Shown: piece by piece, positions 1-9,448 of the stretch | How positions within the stretch are numbered: the stretch's first letter is position 1 | Layout of the letters: each line of letters opens with the position of its first letter | Assembly: GCA_963718635.1 (NCBI GenBank) | Contig: OY970367.1 | Location: forward strand, 1,922,001 to 1,986,000 | Source: JAIOQJ01 sp963718635 | GTDB taxonomy: Bacteria > Planctomycetota > Planctomycetia > Gemmatales > Gemmataceae | Length of the DNA: 64,000 bases | Direction: 5' to 3' | Notes under the pieces: generated by a model | Seen by the model: the letters and a program-made list of their open reading frames with translations, nothing else | Database searches by the model: none | Told to the model about the DNA's origin: nothing | Position numbers and translations under genes: made by a program

Positions 1-600
1 AAATTTGCGATAGGCGTATTGCAATAGAAACTGGCAAAAAAGGCCGAAATAGTTCGCGTTCTGCGGACTTTCTGGGTTAAGACGGGCACGATGGGACGAA
101 TGTCCGGCTGAGCGTAACGGAGCGGATAAACCTGTTGCAGCGGTGGCAAGATGGGTTATTTATGGCGGTAAGTTATACCCATAGTACAAGTTACAGCGGG
201 CAAATTGTCGCGAGCATTTGCTGGTGATGTCCCCATCAAATAGCGTTTTGAACGCTGTAAGATAACTGTCGTAAGACTTACAGACCATTTCAGCTCGCTT
301 TTCGGATGTTCAAACCGGGTTTAGAGATTCCAAGCACGGATCGGACACCTATCGCTTGGTTTGACGCACTCATCCGAAAAGCGGAAATTCAAAACTGGCG
401 TTTGCGGCCACCTGAACGTTTGCACTCGCGTTCAAAAACCGCGCGCCTAAGCTAGTACGTGAGATTTCTCAAATGCGGCTGAGTATTGTTAGCCGGACGG
501 GCTATCGAAGGAATATTGCGAACGAGGAGACGTTGCGAGCGGGACATTCGAGTCGGAGATTAAGGAGCGAGAAAACGGCCGTGTCATGGATTTCACCGAC
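1..600. other. Spacer with no convincing gene
   Basis: I see no supported coding region in the first 600 bases. The short open frames here are not backed by a ribosome-binding site or recognisable protein sequence. The last 150 bases look like the 5' part of a dispersed repeat: a box GCGCCTAAGCTAGT at about 446-459 and GTTAGCCGGACGG at about 489-501 recur in the same order near 39587-39615. The repeat's palindromic core begins at 601. Confidence 0.6.
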
Positions 601-720
601 CCTTCTGGAAATATTTCCAGAAGGCACTTTGCGAGAAAATCGTGGGAAATCGCGCATCGCCCTCAGAGCCACGAACGTTGAGGAGTGGGGCCTGTGCTCC
701 CTAACGGTCGCGCCTCCGAT
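601..720 (+). repeat. GGAAATATTTCC composite element, copy A
   Basis: A perfect 24-bp palindrome at 601-624 has the core GGAAATATTTCC with arms CCTTCT and AGAAGG. It is followed by a conserved tail ending AGAAAATCGTGGGAAA (to about 650). A decayed inverted repeat at about 672-720 (CAGAGCC...CTCCCTAACGGTCGCG) corresponds to the intact hairpin that follows copy G at 62835-62895, at nearly the same spacing. Upstream TTTCACCGACCC is shared with copy D at 39.7 kb. Open frames crossing the palindrome encode the peptide EIFPEG and are not genes. Confidence 0.8.
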
Positions 721-920
721 GCCGATCAAGGGCGTTTGCTCCCTTCAACGATTGTCCGCCAGAAGAGGTCGTACCGCTTGAACCGGATCGCGCCACGAGA
801 TTGCCCCGACGCGCGGACCGGTGAGCACTAGACAGCCGCACTGTTTCGCCTCGACGACAATGCGGGCGAAGGCGTGAAGGGGCTATTTTGATCCCCAGAC
901 CAGCGTTGTGGCCGACCCTC

Positions 921-2191
921 TTATGCCGCCAACCGAGGCCTGAAGACGGGGGCGTCTTCCAAGTAGTCGCTCGACAGCGACACTTCCCATTCGCGAATCA
1001 ACTGGCGGTAGAGTTTGCCGACCGGCCTGAGCTTACGGTTGAGGTCGTATAGGCCCACCGGGTCAACGTGGTGATGGTCATTTCGCAGGGCAGTGTTCCA
1101 ATCCTTTTGATCGGTCAGGCTGAACCAGGTGAAACCCATCAGGGGCACGCCATCCCAGCGTAGCCGGAGCATCGCCTGCCACTGTTTGCGCAACCAACCG
1201 ACGGAATCTTGCTCTTCACGGCGGTTTGTTTCGGTGTGCATCATCGGGATGCGATAGCGATCGTAATATTGCCGGGCCAGCACGTAATAGCCGAGCACAT
1301 CGCCGGCCGGGCCGCTGCTGCCATCCGGTTGAATCAGATGTTCGTTGGTGACGTAATAATCCGTTCCCAAAATGCAGTTAGTCGTGTTCGCATGTTCGAG
1401 AAGGAAATCGTACTCGTCTGTCTCCATGCCGTGGATGCGCAGGTATTGATACATCAATGGTGAAAGGTCGTGCCCGTAGATCAAGTCGAGGGGCAGAAAG
1501 CGCCGTTCGTTTTCAAATTCGGTGATAATTACTGCCGATGGATGAGCGGGGTGCGCATACTCGCACGATTCACTCTGTACGAACACGGCGTCCGGAATCT
1601 CATCGCGAATGGCGTCCATCGCCATCACGGTTGCCCGACTCAGATTCAGTGTGGCGCGCACGAACGCCTTCTCCGACTGCAGGCATTCGTTCCACCAGCC
1701 ATATTTCGCGGAGAACATGGCGGCAATGTAGGGCTCGTTGACCGGTGTCCAGTGTTTGATGTGCGGATAGCGCGCCGCACAGGCGCGGGCATACTCGGCG
1801 AAATATTCGGGGAAGTCGCGATTTTGAAAGTTGCCAAGCCAATCAGGTACGCCGAAATGGCACAGGTCGAAGATCGGTTCAATCTGTAAGGCGCGCATCT
1901 CGGCGACGACGTCGTCGGTCCAAGTCCAATCATACATTCCGGGTCTTAGAAACGTCTTATGCATGCCGGCCCCCAGCGCAGCCAGCCGAGACCCAGTTCG
2001 TTTACCAGACGTAAATCGTCGCGCCAATGGTCGTAATGGCCGCATTTTTCCATCTCGTCCACGCGGACGCCGCCCGCAATTGTCGGATAACTGTTTTCGA
2101 TTCCGGTAGCAAACATGAAGGCTGACATGTATTCCATCCTTGGATCAAACGGCGCGAAGCTTCCTTGCTTGGGAGAATAGTTTAACGACAC
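921..2191 (-). CDS. GH1-like glycosyl hydrolase (beta-glucosidase family), frame-interrupted
   Basis: Read across one frame break, this is a protein of about 420 residues resembling family 1 glycosyl hydrolases, which cleave beta-glycosides. The N-terminal frame (2191-1946) carries FATGIENSYPTI and the stretch RDDLRLVNELGLGWLRWGP. The second frame continues with HKTFLRPGMYDWTW, the NEP acid/base motif (TPVNEPY) and a likely nucleophile region MMHTETN. The break lies at about 1965-1974, beside a run of five C; one missing base restores GWLRWGPxHKTFL. A start at 2191 is plausible, though the protein may begin at one of the internal methionines just before FATGIE. No signal peptide is evident, so a cytoplasmic enzyme is likely. 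The exact substrate cannot be read from the sequence. Confidence 0.75.
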
Positions 2192-2348
2192 ATGGATTCC
2201 GATGAAATAGGAGATTGGGCGGGAACCGGGCTTTTTCAGCAGTGATTCAACCGCGGATCAATCGTCTTTCTATAATCCCATTGCGGCCGCTCCCCCTCTC
2301 CCTACCTTGGACAGGCGTGGCCTTCCCGCTTTTTCAGGAGTGAAAACG

Positions 2349-3380
2349 ATGAAGACATCTAGATCTCAGAGCGCCTTGATAACACTTTCGATAGTTCTGG
2401 CTTCGATTGGAATGATGTGTGCCTCAACTTTCGCGCAGCCGGGGGCAAGCCCTGACCCCGACAAGCGCAAGCAGGAGAAACAGGCCCTGCTGGATGAGTT
2501 GACCAAAGAAATCAAAGCAAACAGCGACCGGCTCAAAGCGCTCGGATCCGATGCTCCGACCGCCGAAGTGAAGGCAAAACCAGAAGCAATAAAGGAAGCC
2601 CAAATTAAGGACATGGAAGCTAAAATCAATGCTCTGACCAAGCAGCTTCAAGAAATGAAGAGCCGTAAGGTTGTTGGTGACGAATCTAAAGAAGCCAAGC
2701 CCCTGAAAATCGTGATCGGAGATGGCAAATGGTTCAATGGCTCAGCAACTTTTAATCTGACTGAAGAGAAAGGCAGTGGCGGCAACAAGCCGGGCCAGCC
2801 GAAACCCGCACCTTTTTGGGGCCAACCGCTGCCAGGCGCCAACCCTTGGCAACCGGCCTATAGAGTCATCGGACCCGACGGGCAGGAGATTAAGGGCGCC
2901 AAAGTGATTCCCCTTCCACAGCTAGCCAGTCCGCAGAACCCTGCATATAAGCCGCTCCTGCAACAGAAACAGGCTGAACTGGAAAAGGCTCGCCGGGATA
3001 TCGTCAAAACGGGGCGAGAGCAGACGGAAGACCAAAAGAAGCCGAGTCAAATCAAGCCGGCGCCCGGAACCCGATTGAATGGTCCATATACGGATGGGGC
3101 CAAGCCGATTCAGGTTAAGTTGTTCGAGCAGGGGTCTCAGGCAATCACGTTGTCCCGCGCCACCTACAAACTGCCCTACGAGAAAGCCGAGGCATTGGTC
3201 GGCTTTCTGAAGACGAATCTGAAAACGCAAGTGCTGGAATTCAAGTTTCAAAACGATGGAGTCGTGATCACTACCACACCGGATGTTCAAGCAGGCGTCG
3301 GCACAATCGTTAAATTGATGCAGGAGAGGGAAAAGAAGGCTGAAGGGGTTCTTGAATTCAAGTTCGAGCTAAAGGAATAA
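2349..3380 (+). CDS. Secreted coiled-coil hypothetical protein
   Basis: A 343-residue protein beginning MKTSRSQSAL. This start is chosen because CAGGAG lies 8 bases upstream of the ATG, whereas the longer open frame to 2307 has no site. Residues 5-30 form a signal peptide (LITLSIVLASIGMMCASTFA). Residues 35-110 are highly charged and probably coiled coil (DKRKQEKQALLDELTKEIK). A Pro/Gly-rich linker follows, and then a C-terminal domain of about 90 residues (ITLSRATYKLPYEKAEALVGFLKT) with alternating beta-like strands. I do not recognise a named family; location is probably periplasmic or cell surface. A Rho-independent terminator follows directly, suggesting a single-gene transcript. Confidence 0.75.
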   Translation: MKTSRSQSALITLSIVLASIGMMCASTFAQPGASPDPDKRKQEKQALLDELTKEIKANSDRLKALGSDAPTAEVKAKPEAIKEAQIKDMEAKINALTKQLQEMKSRKVVGDESKEAKPLKIVIGDGKWFNGSATFNLTEEKGSGGNKPGQPKPAPFWGQPLPGANPWQPAYRVIGPDGQEIKGAKVIPLPQLASPQNPAYKPLLQQKQAELEKARRDIVKTGREQTEDQKKPSQIKPAPGTRLNGPYTDGAKPIQVKLFEQGSQAITLSRATYKLPYEKAEALVGFLKTNLKTQVLEFKFQNDGVVITTTPDVQAGVGTIVKLMQEREKKAEGVLEFKFELKE

Positions 3381-3404
3381 TCGTAGTTCCCGTGTCTACT
3401 CAAA

Positions 3405-3448
3405 GCGCCAAAGGCCGAAAGCCGTTGGCGTTTTCTTTTCTTTCTTTG
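3405..3448 (+). terminator. Rho-independent terminator
   Basis: CGCCAA (3406-3411) pairs with TTGGCG (3425-3430), with an inner GGC/GCC extension, and is followed by the T-rich tract TTTTCTTTTCTTTCTTT. It sits 25 bases after the stop of the secreted coiled-coil gene. Confidence 0.75.
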
Positions 3449-3732
3449 CTCTGAAAAAAGCAGTGTTTGCCATTAGCCTGAGCGAATTTCTAAAAATTTT
3501 ACTTACCTTCTAATGCGGATACGAATTGTAAGCAATTGCTGCGATTGCACTTGCGCGTCTGTTTGCCATTGGTCAGCGTGAACTGGCACATCGGTTGCCA
3601 AGTAGGTATCGAGTTGGTGAGCCGTTAGTTGCTGATAAACCACTGTGTCGTGCAACTCAAAGATGTGCTATCCTTAAAGATAAAATTTTACGTAAATGGG
3701 CCAATCCTGATAATCGAGAAAGGCTTACAGTT

Positions 3733-4113
3733 ATGCTCATCAACCCGTACCGTGATTCACGCTCGTCGAAGAATGAAATTCCGGCGATCTCGAGCCGGCT
3801 GGTTCAGCAATCGTTGAACACAAAACAACAGATAATCAGTGAACTTATTTCTGGAAGACTCCAGTTACTCGAGGCCGCCGCTCGATTTCAGGTTGCCCAT
3901 TCGGCGACCGCTCTTTGCTTCGCTAATGCAACCGGTGTACCAATGGGCGCAGCTGACGGCGAGAGCCTCTGCCGCACCGTTATCGGCTGGGTTCATCTCA
4001 GTCTAAGCAGCAATCGACCGGAAGAAGCCGAACGCGTATCCGAACGCCTCGAGAGAGAACTGCAAGGCCATTTGGAGACAGGCGCTTCAATGAAGTTGCC
4101 GCCAAACCAGTAG
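3733..4113 (+). CDS. Small conserved planctomycete protein of unknown function
   Basis: A 126-residue soluble protein starting MLINPYRD. The ATG at 3733 follows GAGAAAGG and is preferred to the far upstream start at 3595, whose extra residues look random. The core, TKQQIISELISGRLQLLEAAARFQ followed by GESLCRTVIGWVHLSL and RLERELQGHLE, is helical. It resembles a small family I associate with planctomycetes, with conserved LLEAAxRF and LCRxVIxWV motifs. The function is unknown; the arrangement of helices would fit a regulatory or adaptor role, but that is inference. Confidence 0.65.
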   Translation: MLINPYRDSRSSKNEIPAISSRLVQQSLNTKQQIISELISGRLQLLEAAARFQVAHSATALCFANATGVPMGAADGESLCRTVIGWVHLSLSSNRPEEAERVSERLERELQGHLETGASMKLPPNQ

Positions 4114-4191
4114 TTTGCAATTGCCGTCAGCCCTAAGGCTGAACTGACGGCCGATTCCCACGTTCAGCCTCGTTGCGACTGGAAGCTACAC

Positions 4192-4422
4192 ATGGATGGT
4201 TCCATGTCTTTAAAGCCGGCATTTGGGACAGGCGAAACTTTTCCCGCCGCCCGTGAAATCACTTCAATCGATGCCGACTTCATTGAAGTCGCGCTGCTGC
4301 TGCCCCGCTGGCAGGCCGCCGCCTTGCAAGTCTCAGCCCGACAACAGGGCATGAGCGCTGGGCAAATGCTCCGCCGAATCATCGTCGCAACTGTCGGCAA
4401 CGACGCCCGCGCGCATGGCTAG
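4192..4422 (+). CDS. Small protein with ribbon-helix-helix-like pattern
   Basis: A 76-residue open frame whose central part (SIDADFIEVALLLPRWQAAALQVSARQQGMSAGQMLRRII) reads as one beta strand followed by two helices. This order and spacing recall ribbon-helix-helix DNA-binding proteins. The leading residues (MDGSM) suggest that the start may be the second methionine. It lies just upstream of a convergent tRNA-Leu. No partner toxin is visible. Both the assignment and the reality of the gene are moderate. Confidence 0.5.
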   Translation: MDGSMSLKPAFGTGETFPAAREITSIDADFIEVALLLPRWQAAALQVSARQQGMSAGQMLRRIIVATVGNDARAHG

Positions 4423-4474
4423 GAAGCGGACCCGCTCTGCAACCAATTCCTCAATAACATTTCGTCATTCCAAA

Positions 4475-4556
4475 TGGCCCGGGTCGGACTCGAACCGACA
4501 CGCCTTTCGGCACAGGCTCCTAAGACCTGCGTGGCTGCCAATTACACCACCGGGCC
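4475..4556 (-). tRNA. tRNA-Leu (anticodon UAG)
   Basis: On the minus strand the acceptor stem GGCCCGG pairs with CCGGGCC. The anticodon arm has loop CTTAGGA, giving anticodon TAG (reads CUA). A long variable arm built on TGCCGAAAGGCGT marks a class II tRNA, and the T arm GTCGG-TTCGAGT-CCGAC is complete. The discriminator base is A. The CCA end is not encoded (the next bases are TTT), so it must be added after transcription. Confidence 0.93.
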
Positions 4557-4671
4557 AAACTCAGTCTCTCAGCATCCTTCCAATGATTATCTGAAACAAC
4601 GAACTAATCTTCAAGCGGGCAGATCATTGTGAGTAACCGGCAGCGCGAGGTTTCGGTTGCGCGAAAAGGCA

Positions 4672-5265
4672 TCAGATGGAAGAGTTATGTCCTCTCCTTC
4701 CCTTCCTCGCTCTCCCCATTGCCTTATTGAGCAGTTGTCGGACGCGTTCGCGTGTGACGCCGAGCCGGTTGCCGACTTCTTCCAGCGTGTGGCCGTCGGC
4801 ATAGTAAAGTTCCAGCGCTTGAAACCAGCGCGATGGCAGCCGGCAGCGCACCCGATCGAGCGTTTCGTGAAGCGTGGCCTCATCAATCGACTCGCGCGTG
4901 TGCGGGCAAGGCGTATCGAATTCATTCGCCATTCGAGCATTCAAGTCCGTAAACCGGATATGGGCAAGCCGGCCGCCGCGCTGCCAGATGACTACCGCCT
5001 GCATCAGACGATGCTTGATCGCCATGGTGGCGTAGGCGCCGAACGGCACCCCTCGGCTCGGGTCGAACATGCCGGCCGCGTAGACCAACCCGTAGAGCGC
5101 CTCGCCGCGCAGCTCGTCCAAAGGCATCGAACGGCCGCAGTGCAAATGTTGCTTCCAGGCAAGCCGACGCGCCAAGTCTTGATGCGTCCGCGCCAGCTCC
5201 TGGCTATGCTCGTTCAATGGCCGCAAAAAGCCCATGACTTGCGACGGGTGTACGATCGGTTGCAT
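4672..5265 (-). CDS. Sigma-70 family RNA polymerase sigma factor (small)
   Basis: A 198-residue sigma factor starting MQPIVHPSQV, with GGAG about 10 bases upstream; the longer open frame to 5490 runs into AT-rich leader sequence. Region 2 is seen in LRGEALYGLVYAAGMFDPSRG followed by FGAYATMAIKHRLMQAV. Region 4, with its helix-turn-helix, is seen in TLEEVGNRLGVTRERVRQLLNKA near the C terminus. Region 1.1 is absent, so this is an alternative sigma factor rather than the housekeeping one. It is transcribed divergently from two paralogous membrane proteins, which could be its targets or regulators, although no anti-sigma domain is recognisable in them. Confidence 0.85.
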   Translation of the reverse strand: MQPIVHPSQVMGFLRPLNEHSQELARTHQDLARRLAWKQHLHCGRSMPLDELRGEALYGLVYAAGMFDPSRGVPFGAYATMAIKHRLMQAVVIWQRGGRLAHIRFTDLNARMANEFDTPCPHTRESIDEATLHETLDRVRCRLPSRWFQALELYYADGHTLEEVGNRLGVTRERVRQLLNKAMGRARKGRRGHNSSI

Positions 5266-5632
5266 TGTTCTCGCTCCATCATATCGGCAATGCGGCGAAA
5301 TAAAGCTTTGTACAGTTGTCATCCGTACACATATCGGCATCGGCTCGCGAAGGGAATCCCCAATTTGTTTTCGGGATTTATTTCTCCGCACCGGATCGAT
5401 CGAAAACGGCGTATTTGAAGATAGGCGAGGTAAAATGGCTCTTTTTAAATTGAGACACAAAGTAAAAAAGTACAGAAAATTATCTAGCAAAACGTAACAG
5501 CCTATTGATTTCCTTTGCTATATAAAGTAATTTGTAAAGCAGAATGACTGGCTTCAGCTCATTGAAAGAGCTCGTGTTCTTGCATTTGGACAACGACTTA
5601 CCGTTTTAACCTGAAAATAAGTGGAGGCTAGG
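5266..5632. promoter_or_regulatory. Divergent intergenic region, AT-rich
   Basis: This 367-bp gap separates the divergent sigma factor and membrane-protein genes. It is clearly more AT-rich than its surroundings (about 5440-5600) and probably carries both promoters. I cannot assign -35/-10 boxes with confidence. GTGGAGG at 5621-5627 is the ribosome-binding site that fixes the start of the next gene at 5633. Confidence 0.45.
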
Positions 5633-6412
5633 ATGCGTGGGTTGCGTGAAGTTGATCGTATTTTGCGAGGCGATGCCACGTCGGCGACAGATCTTCGTGA
5701 GCGCGGGCTGATGCTTCAACTGGGGCCCGTGATCGTCACGAACATTCTGCTCGCTGCGTTTGCCGGTCTCTGCTTGGGAGTGTTCGGGATCGCCAACCGA
5801 GATGAGCCCGAATTTCGCTTCCTGCTGGCCGACGCGGTCAAAGTGCCCTTGTTGTTTACGCTTTCGCTGGCGATTACTTTTCCTTCGCTTTACGTATTTA
5901 ATGCGCTAGTCGGGTCACCGCTTGGGGTGTTGCAAATCGGCCGGTTGATGGCCGCGGCCTTGGCGGTTCTCGTAGCGGTGCTGGCGGCCTTCGGCCCGGT
6001 CGTGGCATTCTTTTCGGTTACCAGCACGAACTACCATTTCATTTTGTTGCTCAACGTGGCCGTCTTCATAGTAGCTGGCGGTTTCGGGCTCGACTTTCTA
6101 TGGCGAACAATGGCGAAGCTCACCTCCCGGCAACTTCCCCGACGGCCTACTCTTCAAAAACCGGCCGAACAATCGGAGCAGGTCGAGCCGTTGGTTGCAG
6201 ATGAGATGCATCAGGTGGTTGCGAATCGGAGCGTCATCAACGTGTTCCGGCTCTGGCTATTGGCATTCGCTCTGGTGGGAACGCAAATGAGTTGGGTGCT
6301 CCGGCCGTTCATCGGATCGCCCGATCGCGCATTCGCATGGTTCAGGCCGCGCGAGTCGTCGTTCTTTGAAGCGGTCGTCAAGTCGATCCATTCCCTTCTC
6401 ACCGCCTATTGA
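5633..6412 (+). CDS. Multi-pass membrane protein (paralogue 1)
   Basis: A 259-residue integral membrane protein starting MRGLREVDRIL. Hydrophobic segments lie near residues 30-55 (VIVTNILLAAFAGLCLGVFGI), 70-100, 105-130 and 135-155, with another near 210-230 ending in the motif GTQMSWVLRPFIGSP. The last motif is repeated almost exactly in the next gene (GIQMGWVLRPFIGQP), as is the short N-terminal REVDRILRG/RYIDRVLRG, so the two are tandem paralogues. The fold loosely recalls Yip1-type membrane proteins, but I would not name a function. It is probably co-transcribed with the next gene (37-bp gap). Confidence 0.75.
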   Translation: MRGLREVDRILRGDATSATDLRERGLMLQLGPVIVTNILLAAFAGLCLGVFGIANRDEPEFRFLLADAVKVPLLFTLSLAITFPSLYVFNALVGSPLGVLQIGRLMAAALAVLVAVLAAFGPVVAFFSVTSTNYHFILLLNVAVFIVAGGFGLDFLWRTMAKLTSRQLPRRPTLQKPAEQSEQVEPLVADEMHQVVANRSVINVFRLWLLAFALVGTQMSWVLRPFIGSPDRAFAWFRPRESSFFEAVVKSIHSLLTAY

Positions 6413-6449
6413 ACCCGGCGTTCCTGAACCACTTTGCCAACGGATCTTG

Positions 6450-7118
6450 ATGTCACATATCTTTCGATATATCGATCGCGTTTTGCGCGGCGCGACCGGG
6501 CCAGGGAGATCGAAGCCGGCCGGCGTCCGGCGGTTTGCCGCGATTGTAGTCGGCGGTGGGGCACTCTATGGCATGGCGATCGGCGCCTTTGGCGGTTTGA
6601 CGGGCGATGGCCCGACCCAGATGGCCTATTCGGCGGCGAAAGTTCCTTTCTTGCTTCTGGTAACGGCAGCGCTGGCTTTGCCCAGTTTCTTTGTCCTCAA
6701 TTCGCTGCTCGGGCTTCGTTCGGATTTCGGCGAAGTGTGCGAAGCCTTGGCCGTTACTCAAATCGCGGTAGCCGTCGTGCTGGCCAGCTTAGCGCCTTAC
6801 ACCCTTCTTTGGTACGCATCGACAACCGACTATCAGGAAGCGCTGCTCTTCAATGCTTTGATGTTTACGATCGCCAGTTTAGCGGCCCAATGGGTTCTTC
6901 GCCGGCGCTATGTTCCGCTCATTGCCCGCAATCCCCGCCACCGAATCATGCAGCGAGTCTGGCTAGGAACATATGCCTTCGTCGGCATTCAAATGGGCTG
7001 GGTGCTGCGGCCATTTATTGGCCAGCCGGGCCGACCCGTCACTTTCTTTCGCGAAGAGGCGTGGTCGAACGCTTACGTGTTTATTGTGCAGACCTTATAC
7101 AACGTGCTGTGGAAATAA
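6450..7118 (+). CDS. Multi-pass membrane protein (paralogue 2)
   Basis: A 222-residue membrane protein starting MSHIFRYIDR; the in-frame start at 6366 would overlap the previous gene and adds unlikely residues. It has about five hydrophobic segments (for example IVVGGGALYGMAIGAFGG, KVPFLLLVTAALALPSFFVLN and VAVVLASLAPYTLLWY). The C-terminal signature GIQMGWVLRPFIGQPGRPVTFF is shared with its neighbour. The paralogues have diverged in length, the first having an extra charged linker of about 40 residues before the last membrane segment. Function unknown. Confidence 0.75.
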   Translation: MSHIFRYIDRVLRGATGPGRSKPAGVRRFAAIVVGGGALYGMAIGAFGGLTGDGPTQMAYSAAKVPFLLLVTAALALPSFFVLNSLLGLRSDFGEVCEALAVTQIAVAVVLASLAPYTLLWYASTTDYQEALLFNALMFTIASLAAQWVLRRRYVPLIARNPRHRIMQRVWLGTYAFVGIQMGWVLRPFIGQPGRPVTFFREEAWSNAYVFIVQTLYNVLWK

Positions 7119-7223
7119 TGAGCCGAGTCAATCTTCCCTCATGGGGACAGGCAGCCCGGACGCAGCATTACACACAACTCAATTCGCCGAACGGCTCAGA
7201 GCGGTGAGATTGGAGAAAGGAAG

Positions 7224-7252
7224 CGCCGATTCGCCAGAATCGTCGGCGCAAC
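7224..7252. terminator. Possible bidirectional hairpin between convergent genes
   Basis: GCGCCGA at 7226-7232 can pair with TCGGCGC at 7245-7251 between the convergent membrane-protein and acs genes. There is no clear U-tract, so termination is only suggested. Confidence 0.3.
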
Positions 7253-7284
7253 CATTTACAGGACCGAAGCGCTTCGCTGAAAAC

Positions 7285-9238
7285 TCATTCATCATCCTGA
7301 CGCAGCTTGGCCAATACGGTGAAATCCTCGAGCGTCGTGGTATCCGAAGTCGACGAACGGCCGGCGGCCACGTCGCGCAGCAAGCGCCGCATAATCTTGC
7401 CGGAACGCGTCTTCGGCAACGTGTCCGTGAAGCGGATGTCGTCGGGGCGAGCTAAAGCGCCGATGCCTTTGGCGACGAATTCTTTCAGTTCTTTCTTCAG
7501 TTCATCAGTTGGGAGACTGCCGCCTTTGAGCGTGACAAAGCAAACAATCGCCTCGCCTTTCAAGTCGTCGGCTCGACCCACGACCGCTGCCTCGGCGACT
7601 TTCGCATGCTGCACTAAAGCGCTTTCGACTTCCATCGTGCTGAGTCGATGGCCCGAAACATTGAGGACATCGTCCACCCGGCCCATCACCCAGATGTAGC
7701 CGTCTTCGTCTTGTCGAGCGCCATCCGCCGTGAAATAGCTGTGCGGAATCTGGCTCCAGTATTGGGCCTTGTAGCGTTCTTCGTCGCCCAAGATGGTACG
7801 AAGCATCGAAGGCCAGGGATGACGAACGACCAAGAAGCCACCGCTGTTTGGCGGAACTGGTTTTCCTTGTTTATCGACAACTTCCGTAACAATGCCGGGG
7901 AAGGGCAGCGTGGCCGAGCCGGGTTTCGTAGGAATGGCGCCCGGCAACGGGCTGAGCATGATGCAGCCAGTTTCGGTTTGCCACCAGGTGTCGACGATGG
8001 GACAACGGCCGCGGCCGATCACCTCGTGATACCACATCCAGGCTTCGGGATTGATCGGCTCGCCTACGGTGCCAAGCACCCGCAAGCTGGAAAGGTCGTG
8101 CGCTTGCGGCCAGTGATTGCCCCACTTGACGAACGCGCGAATGGCCGTCGGCGCCGTGTAAAAAATGGAGACCTTATATTTGGCGATGATCTCCCAAAAG
8201 CGATCTTCGCGCGGGTGGTTCGGCGCTCCTTCGTACATCACTACGGTTGAGCCGTTTGCCAGTGGTCCGTAAACGATGTAACTGTGACCGGTAATCCAGC
8301 CAACGTCTGCCGTACACCAGTAGACATCGTCTTCTTTGAGATCAAAAACCCATTTGTGCGTGAGGGCAACGCCTAGCAAATAGCCTGCTGTTGAATGGAC
8401 GATGCCTTTAGGCTTGCCGGTCGATCCTGATGTGTAGAGCACGAAAAGAGGGTGTTCACTATCGAGCGGCACGGCCGGGCACTCGGCCGACGCTTCGTTC
8501 ATCAGGTCGTGCCACCAAAGATCGCGCCCCGGTTGCATCGGCGCCTGAGTTTGGCAGCGATTGAAGACAATGCACTTTTCAATCGTTGGCGACTTAGCTA
8601 ACGCGACATCGACATTCTGCTTAAGCGGCACAATCTTGCCGCGGCGCCAACCGCCATCGGCCGTGATTATCAGTTTGGATTGCGCGTCGTTATTGCGGTC
8701 GGCCACGGCATCCGCCGAAAAGCCGCCGAAAATGACTGAATGGGTGGCGCCAATGCGCGCATCCGAGCATAGCGACAACTGCTTCCGGCACCATCGGCAT
8801 ATAGATGGTAACGCGATCGCCCGCGACGATGCCGAGCTTCTTCAAAACGTTGGCAAACTTGCAGACCTCGCGATGGAGATCGCGATAGGTGAACACGCGC
8901 GCGTCGCCGGGCTCGCCTTCCCAGACAATAGCGGGCTTGTCGGCCCGAGGGCCGGCCAAATGCCGATCGAGACAATTATCGCTCGCATTGATCTGGCCAC
9001 CCACGAACCATTGGGCAAAAGGCTCATTCCATTCGAGCACCTTGTCCCACTTCTTGAACCAGTGCAGCGACTCGGCTTGCTCGGCCCAAAACCCTTGGGG
9101 GTCGTCCTTGCCCTGCTGCCAGAGCCGTTTGTATTCTTCCATGCTGGGGATATGCGCGCGGGAAGCGAACTCCGCCGAGGGCGGAAACTTTCGATGTTCT
9201 TTCAATACGCTGGTGATGTTCGTCTGCGCTGCGGACAT
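7285..9238 (-). CDS. acs: Acetyl-CoA synthetase, frame-interrupted
   Basis: AMP-forming acetate-CoA ligase, which activates acetate through acetyl-adenylate. Read through one break it is about 650 residues, the usual length. The N-terminal frame has FWAEQAESLHWFKKWDKVLEWN and GDRVTIYMPMVPEAVVAML. The C-terminal frame has the AMP-binding P-loop LYTSGSTGKPKGIVHST, the DTWWQTETG motif, GRVDDVLNVSGHRLSTMEVESAL, and the PKTRSGKIMRRLLR tail whose lysine is the usual acetylation site. The break falls in GCGCGC at 8755-8760: adding back one GC restores AMLGCARIGATHSVIFGGF exactly as in the family. The start MSAAQTNITSVLKEH (9238) is preferred to 9382. Loss of function by a 2-bp deletion, or a sequence error, are both possible; error is more likely. 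Confidence 0.9.
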
Positions 9239-9448
9239 GGCATAACCCTGATCGCCGATGTTTGTGGACTGTGACAGCATCAGAATAGAAGGAAGCGGGG
9301 CAAGCATCAACAGTGGGGCAGGAAGCTCGGCAGAACCAGCGGCAACTTCGTGTGATTCATTCTCAATCAGCGGGTACGTCACCGCCTAATCGGTTGCTAC
9401 AATGGCAGCAAGAAGTCCGGCCTGCAGCACCCTAATAGGACTAGCCAC

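Noticed and set aside
473..781. 102-residue open frame in the first spacer
   Set aside because: It spans the dispersed palindromic element; its EIFPEG peptide recurs wherever the repeat occurs.
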